From an uncultured Thermomicrobiales bacterium (GTDB taxonomy: Bacteria > Chloroflexota > Chloroflexia > Thermomicrobiales > UBA6265), in the NCBI GenBank assembly GCA_902806335.1, contig CADCWG010000149.1, forward strand, positions 1 to 64,000: a stretch of 64,000 bases of DNA, written 5' to 3'. The number at the start of each line of letters is the position of its first letter. Position 1 is the stretch's first letter. Position numbers and translations under genes: made by a program. A model generated the notes under the pieces. It was given only the letters and a program-made list of their open reading frames with translations. It was not told the origin of the DNA and ran no database searches. Below are positions 35,785-43,990 of this stretch, piece after piece.

Positions 35785-36030
35785 CTAGCGCGGACCGTCC
35801 TTGTCGTTCGAGGGCTTGCCGGCGGGAGGCCCGTCCTTGGGCTGCCCCTGCATCTCCTGGCCGTACCCGTTGTTGCCCTTCACGGGGCCCGAGGTGCGAA
35901 GCGCGGTGACGTTGGCGACGCCGATGACCGCGATCGTCGGCGGCACGTAGGTCGTCAGGGCCTTCCGCCGCGATAACCGCTGGGCGAGGGAACCGATGTC
36001 GCTGTTCTCAGGAGATGACTCGGTCTGCAT
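35785..36030 (-). CDS. Candidate RiPP precursor peptide with lasso-type leader motif
   Basis: 81 aa from ATG 36030, with GGAG 6 nt upstream. Residues 1-27 are polar and helical-looking (IGSLAQRLSRRKALTT). Residues 28-42, YVPPTIAVIGVANVT, fit the lasso leader recognition pattern Y-x-x-P-x-(L/I)-(x)3-G-(x)4-T (Y28, P31, I33, G37, T42). Residues 48-81 are Gly/Pro/Asn/Lys-rich and hydrophilic with no Cys or Trp. If T42 were the -2 residue, core positions 7-9 would be Val-Lys-Gly, so no lasso ring could form. Alternatively RR plus the apolar stretch could be a Tat-like or membrane signal. It precedes the HprK-PqqD-nucleotidyltransferase genes by 140 bp. Confidence 0.7.
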   Translation of the reverse strand: MQTESSPENSDIGSLAQRLSRRKALTTYVPPTIAVIGVANVTALRTSGPVKGNNGYGQEMQGQPKDGPPAGKPSNDKDGPR

Positions 36031-37013
36031 CGATCGCTCCAACCCGAGAATCGTCCCGCGGGAACCCGCTCCCGCCGGTCATCTGTGCCGCTCCCGTGTC
36101 AGGTCCGGGTCACCACGCCGCGGGACAGAGGCGGAGTCAGGTGGCGTGCGCTCAGTGTAGGGGTGCGGCTGTTGCCGTCCCTCACCAGAAAGCATCATTT
36201 GCGTATAGGAGAACACTTCACATTTTGCCTTCGACAGCATGTCGCATTTCTCCATCGCCCCGACGTCCTACCGTTTTCACCGGGGACGTTCGCGTCACGG
36301 CGGGAGATGGCAAGGCTCGAGCGATCGCATGTGCCCGGTGACGCACCGTGACTGGCCTCGCTTCGGTCTCGGCGAGGAAAGCGGGAGGTCCTGGCGGGCC
36401 ACGGTGGCTCGGCCGACCGCGCACCTCCGTTCGGCGGACCTGGTGGACAGGGAAGACCGCTGGGGCGGGTGACGTCCTTGTGATCCGGCCGGGCCGCGCC
36501 GACCCGCCCGGTCCGCCCACGGGTACCGCTGATACCGGTCCTTGATCGGGTCTCGCGCCGCCCGATGCCGCGAGTCTGGGCAGTGGTCGCGGCGGACCGG
36601 CGCAGTTGGATCGTAGAATCTCTAGGCTAGCGATGCCTGGCCGATCGTCACCGCCAGGACGCGCTCCAGCCCGCGCCGGGAGCACGGGAATCTGCCGCAG
36701 CCCCGCCGCGAGGCCGTTGCCAATGGCGCTCGTCGCCAGGATGTGCTCGGGCGGGCGACGCTCGGCGGTCCACGCAGCCGGGGCGGTCAGCGCGGTCAGG
36801 GCAGCCGGATGACGTCGCTCGAGGAAGCCCGGCGGCGGGTCCAAACGAGCCGGAACGGTCCCCGCAAATCCTTGGCGTTTCTACTGTAGCGGTAGCGACA
36901 GATTCATTGGTCCCCGTACATCCGGGACCCGTAGCTCTGGTATGCGACGTGCCCTATGGTAGTCACCGAGACGGACGCAGGCGATCTTCGGACATTGTTA
37001 AGGAGCACGGGGC
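36031..37013. other. Long divergent intergenic region with AT-rich patches
   Basis: 983 bp without a convincing gene, between the precursor peptide (-) and the L,D-transpeptidase (+). Two patches are strikingly AT-rich for this genome: about 36185-36250 and 36865-36925. Small frames here are Arg/Pro-rich shadows. Promoters for both flanking genes are expected here. Confidence 0.5.
36202..36244 (-). promoter_or_regulatory. Candidate promoter/operator of the peptide cluster
   Basis: Minus-strand TATACG (36202-36207) could be a -10 box. CGACA-GCA-TGTCG (36232-36244) is a 13-bp palindrome about 25 bp upstream of it, at an activator or repressor position. The site is about 170 bp before the peptide start. 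No clear -35. Confidence 0.3.
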
Positions 37014-38228
37014 TTGGGACCTGGTTCAGAGCGGGTGGCGGGCCAGCGAGTCCGTCTGGTCGGTGTGCATCGTCGGGGCGCCCTGCCCCTGTTCGCCGTA
37101 GTCGCGCTCGTCGCCGCCGTACTGTTCCCGAGCGCCCCGGGCGCCGATGCCCAACGGTACGATCCGAACTGGGCGCCGCCGCAGACGGTCTTCATCCCGG
37201 AGACCGGTCAGAGCATCGACCGCCTCTTCCTCGATCTCTGGCGCTCTGGTGGTGGCGAGGAGACCTTCGGCAATCCGATCACGCCTGAGATCACCGAGTC
37301 GAACGGCCACATCATCCAGTGGTACCAGTTCGCCCGATTCGAGTACTGGCCCGAGGGCGACGCCGACGGCAGCCTGACCGTCCTCGGTAAGATCGGCGAG
37401 GAGTTGCGCCCGACGCTCGTGCCGCGGGCGCTGTCGAGCGCGCTCAGCCGGCAGGACCGCCAGCTCACCGCGGAGGCCGAGGCCTGGCTCCCGCTGGCCG
37501 ACGACGAGATCCGCGCCGACTCCGCCTCCTGGCGGTACGTTCCCGAGACCGGGCACGCGGTGAGCGAGGGCTTCAAGACCTTCTGGGAAGAGTCGGGCGA
37601 GGACGCCTTCCTCGGGTTCCCGCTGACCGAGCGCTACGTCCTCGACGGGGCGGCCTACCAGGTGTTCGAGCGCGGCCAGCTGGTCCGCGAGCCGGCCGGC
37701 AAGGTCCGGCTGGTGCCGGTCGGCGAGCGGCTGGCTCTGCGGTACGGCCTCGACACCGAGCCGACCCGCCAGGGCGACCTGCCGACCTACCGCGAGGAAC
37801 TGTTCGTGCCGCCGCCTCGGGAGCCGGCCGCGGCCAACGCGCCGCGGCCTCCCGCCGGCGCGGCGAAGTCGATCGTCGTCTCCCGGGATGACCAGGCGCT
37901 CTGGGCCTACGAGGGGACGAAGATCGTGCGCAGCACCTACGTCAGCACCGGTACCGAACGCTTCATCACCCCGCTTGGCACCTTCTTCGTCAACACCAAG
38001 TTGCCGGTCCAGGACATGGAAGGTGTGCTCGGCGGGGAGTACTACAACGTGCCCCAGGTGCCCGACGTGATGTACTTCACCGACGTCGGCCACGCGATCC
38101 ACGGCGCCTACTGGCACGACAACTTCGGCACCCCGATGAGCCACGGCTGCATCAATCTGCCGCTCGACTTCTCCCAGTGGCTGTACGACTGGGCGCCCAT
38201 CGGCACCCCTGTCGTCGTGGTGGCCTGA
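37014..38228 (+). CDS. Secreted L,D-transpeptidase (YkuD) with LGFP-like repeats
   Basis: 404 aa, TTG start with AAGGAG 8-9 nt upstream. N-terminal signal peptide (LPLFAVVALVAAVLF ... ADA). Residues about 55-240 hold two copies of a repeat, ETG-x(2)-(I/V)-x(3)-F-x(2)-(L/F)W followed by FGNPIT or LGFPLT and FARFEYW or YQVFERGQL, resembling cell-surface LGFP repeats of Chloroflexota and Actinobacteria. The C-terminal YkuD domain has the catalytic SHGCINLP motif with upstream HGAYWHDNFG. It would cross-link peptidoglycan-like wall peptides or attach proteins outside the membrane. Strong call. Confidence 0.94.
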   Translation: MGPGSERVAGQRVRLVGVHRRGALPLFAVVALVAAVLFPSAPGADAQRYDPNWAPPQTVFIPETGQSIDRLFLDLWRSGGGEETFGNPITPEITESNGHIIQWYQFARFEYWPEGDADGSLTVLGKIGEELRPTLVPRALSSALSRQDRQLTAEAEAWLPLADDEIRADSASWRYVPETGHAVSEGFKTFWEESGEDAFLGFPLTERYVLDGAAYQVFERGQLVREPAGKVRLVPVGERLALRYGLDTEPTRQGDLPTYREELFVPPPREPAAANAPRPPAGAAKSIVVSRDDQALWAYEGTKIVRSTYVSTGTERFITPLGTFFVNTKLPVQDMEGVLGGEYYNVPQVPDVMYFTDVGHAIHGAYWHDNFGTPMSHGCINLPLDFSQWLYDWAPIGTPVVVVA

Positions 38229-38240
38229 CCCGCCCTTCGG

Positions 38241-38266
38241 CGGCCGGTCAGGTCCTACACCGGCCG
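38241..38266 (+). terminator. 8-bp hairpin after the L,D-transpeptidase
   Basis: CGGCCGGT (38241-38248) and ACCGGCCG (38259-38266) pair around a 10-nt loop, 13 bp past the stop codon. No T-run. The remainder of the convergent gap to 38575 shows nothing else. Confidence 0.45.
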
Positions 38267-38575
38267 AGGGGACCCCGCCGCCCTCGTGTTTTCCGTGAAG
38301 CGGAAGGGTCCGCGCCGCCACCAAGAACAGGGTCACGCGCCGCGGTCGATGGTTGCCGCTTGCCCGCGAGACCGGCCCCGGCGGACGGATCGCCGGTGGG
38401 TGCCCGGGGCCGCCGAAGATCGGGTTTGGCTCCGCCGCGGAGCGGTGGCGTCGGTCGTTGGTCGGACGAGGTCACCCCGGTGTGCCAGACGCGGACGTCC
38501 ATGATCCCCGGGATCGGGCACAGGCACCGCGCGTGTTGACGTCCCGCAGCCGAGACCGAGCCAGACGCGCCGGGG

Positions 38576-40195
38576 TCAGAAGCCCAGGGCCAGGCCGTCC
38601 GCACGCGGGTCGCTGCCGCCGAGCAGGGTGCCGCGCTCCCAGTCGAGCAGAATGACCTGGGCGTGGCCGGTTCCGTCGGCCCACGCCGGGAGGCGGACGA
38701 GGTCGTGCCCGCGCGCCGCGAGATCCGCGAACGTCTCCTCCGGGAAGCGGTCCTCCAGGGCCAGCGTCGTGTCCGACCCCTCAGGTCCTGACCCCACCAC
38801 CCACCGCGGCGCGTCGATCGCCGCCTGAGGGTCGCCGAGGAGGCCGAAGTCCGCGAGGTCGGTGACGAGCTGGACGTGGACCTGCGCCTGGGCGTCACCG
38901 CCCTGACTGGCGAGCGGGCCGAGCAGGTGACCCTCGCGCAGGAGCATCGCCGGCATCAGCGTGTGGGGCGGGCGGCGTCCCGGTTCCAGCCGGTTCGGGG
39001 CGTCGTCCGCGAGCGAGAACCCGGCACCCCGGTTCTGCAGGACGATCCCCGTCCCATCGGCGATGACCCCCGAGCCGAACCCCTGGTAGATGCTCTGGAT
39101 CAGCGAGGCCGCGTTGCCGTCGCCGTCGACGGCGCAGATCGCCACCGTGTCCGCGACGCCGAGCGGTCGGGTCCCGGCCGCCCGCTCCGGCGCCCCCGTC
39201 GGCCACGCCTCCTCGGCAAAGGCCCTGGACACCAGGTGGGTCGGGTCGACGGTCATCGCGGTCGCGTCGGCGAGGTGTCGGTCGCGGGTCGCCAGGGCCA
39301 GCTTCGTCGCTTCGACGAGCGGGTGGAGGTGCGCCGCGGCGCCCCAGGTCGTCCCGAGCTCGGCCCGCCCCGCGAGGTTGAGGGCGATCAGCGCGGCCAG
39401 ACCCTGGGAGTTGGGCGGTAGCTCCGCGACGGTGATCCCGTGGTAGTCGCTCCGCAGTGGTGTGACCCAGTCGGCCCGGTGGGTGGCCAGGTCGGCGACG
39501 GTAATCGCCCCGCCGAGGCGACGGGCGGTGGCGGCGATCCGCTCCGCGATCGGGCCGACGTAGAAGGCGTCCCGGCCTTCGCCGGCGACGAGCGCGAGCG
39601 AGTCGGCGAGCGCGGGGAGGCGCAGGCGATCCCCGGCACGGGGAGGAGCCCCACCTGGCAGGTACGCACCGGCGGCGGCTGGCTCGGCGGCGAGCATGGG
39701 CGCCGCGGCGGCGATCCCGGCCGCCAGCCGCACGGTGACGGGGAAGCCGTCGCGGGCATAGGCGATCGCCGGTCGCAGCAGGTCCGCGAGCGCGACGCGG
39801 CCGAACCGGGTGACGGCCGCGTCCCAGGCGTCGACGGTGCCGGGGACGGTGACCGCCTGGATGCCGCGGCGCGGCATCGTAGTGTGCCCGGCGGCGCGGA
39901 GGGCCGTCCGGTCGGCCCCGAGTCCGGCGCGACCGGAGCCGTTCAGCCCGTGGAGCTGGCCCGTCGCCCCCTCGTGGTAGAGGAGAAAGCAGTCGCCGCC
40001 GATCGAGGTCTGATCGGGGTAGACGACGCAGAGGACCGCGTTGGCGGCCACGGCCGCGTCGATCGCGCCGCCGCCGTCGCGTAGGACCGAGAGGCCGGCG
40101 GCCGAGGCCAGCGCGTGGGGCGAGGCGACCATCCCGTTGCAGGCCATCGCCGTCCGGCTGGGCCGGTCCGACCCCGTTCTGATGCCCGCTGCCAT
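38576..40195 (-). CDS. ggt: Gamma-glutamyltransferase family protein
   Basis: 539-aa Ntn-hydrolase that matures by self-cleavage into two chains. The nucleophile Thr is in PLGVADTVAICAVDGDGNAA, preceded by the conserved MACNGMVASPHALAS beginning and GGDCFLLYHEG. Later motifs GFGSGVIADGTGIVLQNRG and RPPHTLMPAMLL are typical. No signal peptide is visible, unlike E. coli Ggt, so it may be cytoplasmic and act on gamma-glutamyl compounds or related amides. The ATG follows AGGGAGGGGG. Stands apart from neighbours. Confidence 0.92.
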   Translation of the reverse strand: MAAGIRTGSDRPSRTAMACNGMVASPHALASAAGLSVLRDGGGAIDAAVAANAVLCVVYPDQTSIGGDCFLLYHEGATGQLHGLNGSGRAGLGADRTALRAAGHTTMPRRGIQAVTVPGTVDAWDAAVTRFGRVALADLLRPAIAYARDGFPVTVRLAAGIAAAAPMLAAEPAAAGAYLPGGAPPRAGDRLRLPALADSLALVAGEGRDAFYVGPIAERIAATARRLGGAITVADLATHRADWVTPLRSDYHGITVAELPPNSQGLAALIALNLAGRAELGTTWGAAAHLHPLVEATKLALATRDRHLADATAMTVDPTHLVSRAFAEEAWPTGAPERAAGTRPLGVADTVAICAVDGDGNAASLIQSIYQGFGSGVIADGTGIVLQNRGAGFSLADDAPNRLEPGRRPPHTLMPAMLLREGHLLGPLASQGGDAQAQVHVQLVTDLADFGLLGDPQAAIDAPRWVVGSGPEGSDTTLALEDRFPEETFADLAARGHDLVRLPAWADGTGHAQVILLDWERGTLLGGSDPRADGLALGF

Positions 40196-40475
40196 GTGAG
40201 TCTGCCCCCTCCCTTCGCCCGGTCGCGATGATAACAGCGGGCGAGACGGTGCCGCGCGGGAGCATGGGCCGTCCCGTTCACCACCACCCGGTGGTCCCGG
40301 GCGAACGGCGGCGGCTGCCGGTGGCACGGGGCGGACGAGTGGCGTCCCGACCTCGGCGGGGGGCGAATGCCTGGCGTCCCGACCGCGGCCCGCACCGACT
40401 CCCGGGGATGTCAGTCGGGCCCGTCCACGATGGGGACGACCCGGCCGGCGCCCCTGGCCGCGCTTCCGGTTCGGG

Positions 40476-41687
40476 TCAGATGAGGTACAGCTCCCGCTGC
40501 GGCGGGACCAGGAACTCGCAGCCGTCGTCGGTGACGACGACGTCCTCCTCCAGGTTCGTGCGGCCGGCGCAGGGCTCCAGGGTGAAGACCATCCCCGCCT
40601 CGACCGTCCCGCCGGCACGGGCGCCGTACCGGGCGTTGTCCGGGCCGAGCACCATGCCCCCGTCGTGCGCCAGGCGGCCGAGCTGGTGGCCAAGCGCGTG
40701 GCTGAAGGTGAGCCCATGCGCGGCGAGCTGGGCACGGACCGGGGCGTCGACCTCGTGGCCGCGCACCCCCGGCCGGAGGGACCGGGCGGCGAGGTCGATC
40801 GCGTCGCGGACCGCCGCGAACTCGGCCGCGATCGCGGCGGGCGGACCGGTCTCCCCCGGGGCACGGAGATACCACGTGCGCTGGAGGTCGGACCGGTAGC
40901 CTTCGGAGACGACGCCGAAGTCGAGCCGCACCCGTTCCCCTCGGGCGAGACGGGTCGCGCCCGGCGCGCCGTGGCCGCCGGGAGTGTCGCCGGCGAAGAC
41001 CGCCGGGCACGTCTCGGCCTCCCAGGCCGGTCCGACGCCGTAGGTCTCCATGCGCTCGACCACGATCTCGTGGACGTCGGACTCGGAGAGCCCGGGCCGG
41101 AGCATCGCCGTCAGGTCGTCGAAGATCCGCTGGGTGATCTCGCAGGCCCGGCGGATCCGCTCGACCTCCGCGGGCGTCTTGATCGCCCTGACCCGCGCCG
41201 CGACCGGCTCGGCCGGCACCAGCGCGTCGGACAGCCCCAGCGGGCGAAGGGCCGCGACCAGGGTCAGGTAGAGCCCGTGCGTCAGCCCGTCGATGCCGTG
41301 GTCGTGCTCGCTCGCGTTGATGGCGATCCGCCGGGGGCGGCGCTCGGCGAGGAGGGACTGCAGCGGTTCCCGCCAGTCCAGCGCGTAGGGGATGACCTCG
41401 TCGAACAGGCCCGCGGCCTGGCTGGCGTCGTAGTCGGCCACGATCGCGACGCTCGGACCGTCCGCGAAGAGCATGAGGGCGGCGGTGCCGACGAGTTCCT
41501 CGCGGCCAAGGAGGTACGGGAGGAGGAGGTCGCTCCCTTCGCGCTGGAAGGTCAGCCAGCAGTCGAGGTCGTGGTCGCGGAGCAGGGACACCGCCTGGGC
41601 GTGCTTCTCGGCGACCAGCGCCCGCCGCAACTCCTCGGCTTCGGTGAGCACGTCGCCCCTAACCGGCGTGGCCGTCCGCTCGCCCAC
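40476..41687 (-). CDS. M24 family aminopeptidase (Xaa-Pro dipeptidase-like)
   Basis: 403 aa from GTG 41687 with AAGGGGAGA upstream. N-terminal creatinase-like domain, then the pita-bread metallopeptidase fold with ligands in order: D in RLDFGVVSEGY, D in RSDLQRTWYL, H in LGHQLGRLAHDG, E in FTLEPCAGRT and E in NLEEDVVVT. Cleaves Xaa-Pro bonds in small peptides, or a relative of creatinase. Cytoplasmic. Transcribed alone or after the lipoprotein gene 400 bp upstream, from which a strong hairpin separates it. Confidence 0.91.
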   Translation of the reverse strand: MGERTATPVRGDVLTEAEELRRALVAEKHAQAVSLLRDHDLDCWLTFQREGSDLLLPYLLGREELVGTAALMLFADGPSVAIVADYDASQAAGLFDEVIPYALDWREPLQSLLAERRPRRIAINASEHDHGIDGLTHGLYLTLVAALRPLGLSDALVPAEPVAARVRAIKTPAEVERIRRACEITQRIFDDLTAMLRPGLSESDVHEIVVERMETYGVGPAWEAETCPAVFAGDTPGGHGAPGATRLARGERVRLDFGVVSEGYRSDLQRTWYLRAPGETGPPAAIAAEFAAVRDAIDLAARSLRPGVRGHEVDAPVRAQLAAHGLTFSHALGHQLGRLAHDGGMVLGPDNARYGARAGGTVEAGMVFTLEPCAGRTNLEEDVVVTDDGCEFLVPPQRELYLI

Positions 41688-41821
41688 GGGATTCTCCCCT
41701 TCCTGCCGACAGACGGGAGGCGCCCGGGACGCCACCGCACCCAACCGCGGTTCCTCTCGGCGGTCGCCCGCCGGCCTGACGAGCGGCGTTGCCGGGACGC
41801 CGCCCCTGCCCGAAAAACGGA

Positions 41822-41853
41822 CGCGCCGACGGCGTAGCCACGCCGTCGGCGCG
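41822..41853 (-). terminator. 14-bp perfect hairpin before the M24 gene
   Basis: Arms 41822-41835 and 41840-41853 with loop AGCC. It lies in the 400-bp gap (41688-42087) after the lipoprotein gene and would end that transcript. No other element is seen in the gap. Confidence 0.6.
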
Positions 41854-42087
41854 GGCACCCGAGATCGACCCGACCCCCTCCGTCGAGACGACCCCGCGCG
41901 CCGGTTCCCCCCTCCCGCACGGTCTCAGCACCTGGCCCGTGTGGGCGGCCGGAGTGTACGAGGCGGCGCCGTTTAGCGCAAGCGGCCAAGGCCCCGAGAC
42001 GGTTCAGCTTCGGGACCCCTGGCGCCCGAGACGGCCGGCACCCCACGGGTCGAAGGCGGCGAGGGAGTCGAGGGAGGCGAGGGGTGG

Positions 42088-42777
42088 TCAGGCGATCCGC
42101 TGGGGACCGCTGCCGCTGGCGGTGATGCGAAAGCTGATGGAGTTGAGGTAGACGCCGTCGACGGCGATGTAGACGGCGTAGACGTCCGGCGCCACGGACC
42201 CGTCGAGGCCGAGCGGGAGCCCGACCCACTGCTCACCCGTACCGGTCACGGCCTGCTCCGAGTAGCCGATCGCGATCCGGTCCGCGGGTTTCTCGGCGAC
42301 GCGCTGCCACTCGGCGGTGACCAACTGGTCGGCGCGGAGGTTCGAGATCCGGGCCGCCGCATAGACCACGCCGGCGTTGGCCGGCACGGACCCGTAGATG
42401 CCGTCCGGCGAGCCGTCCGGGCGGAGAGCGATCGTGATCGCGATCTCCTGGAGGGCCGGTTCCACGGCGACGGTGGGAACGAGGGTGGGGGTACCGCCGT
42501 ACTCGGACTGCACAAACGTCGCCTGGCGCGCCGGGAAGCGGGCCCCCTCGGTGGCGGCCCTGGTCGCGGCCAGGGCCGAGTCCCGGGCGTCCCCGCTGGC
42601 GCAGCCGGCCAGGGTCGCCAGGACGAGCCCCGACAGGGCGAGCAGCGGGAGCGCCCGCGCCCGCCCCCTAGGACCGTGCCGGGGCCGGGGGTGGTGCCGG
42701 AGCCGGGGACGGTATCGGGGCGCGGTGACGGGTTCACTCTCGGCGGGTGCCGGGCGGGCGATAGGGGCCGAACGCAT
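42088..42777 (-). CDS. Predicted lipoprotein of unknown function
   Basis: 229 aa. A long basic Pro/Arg-rich N-terminus (about 42 aa) precedes the hydrophobic LPLLALSGLVLATLAGC, where LAGC is a lipobox, so it is probably a membrane-anchored lipoprotein. The mature part has an Ig-like beta pattern with EIAITIALRPDGSPDGIYG and VYAVYIAVDGVYLNSISFR. The ATG at 42777 has GAGGAG 7-11 nt upstream and overlaps the recombinase 3' end by 44 bp in another frame. No family recognised. Confidence 0.72.
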   Translation of the reverse strand: MRSAPIARPAPAESEPVTAPRYRPRLRHHPRPRHGPRGRARALPLLALSGLVLATLAGCASGDARDSALAATRAATEGARFPARQATFVQSEYGGTPTLVPTVAVEPALQEIAITIALRPDGSPDGIYGSVPANAGVVYAAARISNLRADQLVTAEWQRVAEKPADRIAIGYSEQAVTGTGEQWVGLPLGLDGSVAPDVYAVYIAVDGVYLNSISFRITASGSGPQRIA

Positions 42778-43888
42778 CCTGGTACTCCTCGGCCACGTCG
42801 AGTGCGGTCTTGTGGACGTAGATCCGCGTCGTGGTGGGGGAAGCGTGGCCCAAGATGGTCTGTACCGTCGACTCCCTGACCCGCCGGCGGACCAGCTCGG
42901 TCGCGAGCCCGTGCCGGAACGAGTGCGGCGTGACGTCGCTCTCGACGCCCGACCCGCGGCAGAGCTCGGCGACGATGTGCTCCACGGTGCGAGGGCTCAC
43001 CGCGGCGCCGGGCTCCCCCGTCCGGTCCCGCCCGCTGAACGCGGGGAACGCGCCGGTCCCCCTCGCCCCGTCGCCCCGCGCCGCCCAATACACGGTGAGG
43101 GCCTCGGCGGTCTCGGCGTCGAAGTGGACCGTGCGGCTCTTGCCGCCCTTCGCGCGGTAGATGCCGGCGGTGCCGCCCTGGAGGTCGATGTCGCGCCGTC
43201 GCAGGGCGCACAGCTCCGAGACGCGCACGCCGGTCCGGAACAGGAAGAGCACCATCGCCCGGACCTTGAGGCGGCGTAGCTCCGCCGTCGGCTTCTCCTG
43301 GCGGGGAAGCGCCCGGACATAGTCGACGATCCGGTCGAGGTCGGCGAGCTTGACGTCCGGCGGCGGCGGGGTGAAGCGGGGCATCATCGCCGCGACCCGG
43401 ACGCGGATCCGATCGTTGGCCAGGGTCGGGTGGAGGTCGTAGGCGGCCAGATAGGCGCAGAACTTCCGCACGGCCGACAGGTTGTTCTGCGCCGTCCGCA
43501 TCTGGCTGACCTCTTCCGGGGTCCGCACGTCGGCCGGGACCAGCACGGCGGCGAAGGAGGTGACGTGCTCGGCCGCGATGGCCGTCACGGGCGCGGCATC
43601 GGGATCGATGCCTTCGTGCTGCGCGAGGTGCCGCAGGAACTTGGCGATCCCGTGGCGGTAGGTCTTCTTCGACCGGGGGGCCAGGCGGAGGTCCCCGAAG
43701 AACTGCTCGACGGCCTCGGTGACCGTCTGCGTGACGGGGTTACTCGGGGTCGCCGGCTCGGCCCGGGTTCCCGGGTCGGCGTCGGGGGAAGCGCCGGGTC
43801 CCGTGGCCGGCCATGGCCCACGCTCCGGCAGCGTCGGTACCGCCTGGGGACGTGGCATCCGGTTCGCCGGCTCGGCTGGCAACGCCAT
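42734..43888 (-). CDS. Tyrosine recombinase/integrase (XerC/D-like)
   Basis: 384 aa. N-terminal SAM-like core-binding domain (SKKTYRHGIAKFLRHLAQHE), then the catalytic domain with R in FRTGVRVSELCALRRRDIDL, K in YRAKGGKSRTVHFD, H-x-x-R in TPHSFRHGLATELV, H in QTILGHASPTTTRIYVH and Tyr in the same stretch. All catalytic residues are intact. The N-terminal 80 aa are Pro/Ala-rich. It is not near the suf, ABC or tRNA genes and no att sites were found; it could be a housekeeping-type Xer or belong to a remnant element. Start at ATG 43888. Confidence 0.92.
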   Translation of the reverse strand: MALPAEPANRMPRPQAVPTLPERGPWPATGPGASPDADPGTRAEPATPSNPVTQTVTEAVEQFFGDLRLAPRSKKTYRHGIAKFLRHLAQHEGIDPDAAPVTAIAAEHVTSFAAVLVPADVRTPEEVSQMRTAQNNLSAVRKFCAYLAAYDLHPTLANDRIRVRVAAMMPRFTPPPPDVKLADLDRIVDYVRALPRQEKPTAELRRLKVRAMVLFLFRTGVRVSELCALRRRDIDLQGGTAGIYRAKGGKSRTVHFDAETAEALTVYWAARGDGARGTGAFPAFSGRDRTGEPGAAVSPRTVEHIVAELCRGSGVESDVTPHSFRHGLATELVRRRVRESTVQTILGHASPTTTRIYVHKTALDVAEEYQDAFGPYRPPGTRRE

Positions 43889-43978
43889 CGGTTCCCCCCA
43901 GGCGCGGCACACGGCCGCGGGCGACCGGTCGGCGAGGGCCGAACCGGCGATGGCACGGGGCGGGAGGGACCGTGCGTA

Positions 43979-43990
43979 GTGTACGTACAC
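43979..43990. promoter_or_regulatory. Perfect palindrome GTGTACGTACAC upstream of recombinase
   Basis: A 12-bp perfect palindrome 90 bp before the recombinase ATG, next to an AT-rich stretch (TATGATAATG at about 43999-44008). Possible operator for a dimeric repressor controlling the recombinase. Confidence 0.4.

Noticed and set aside
33574-36030. A complete lasso-peptide biosynthesis cluster
   Set aside because: No asparagine-synthetase-like cyclase, no transglutaminase-like protease and no ABC exporter nearby, and the peptide has no correctly placed Asp/Glu for a ring.
36218-36844. 208-aa minus-strand frame in the 36-37 kb gap
   Set aside because: Pro/Arg/Ala-rich, no start signal and no family features; typical shadow frame of GC-rich DNA.
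42734-43888. Integrase of a prophage or integrative element
   Set aside because: No phage, conjugation or excisionase genes and no att repeats were seen; kept only as a tyrosine recombinase.
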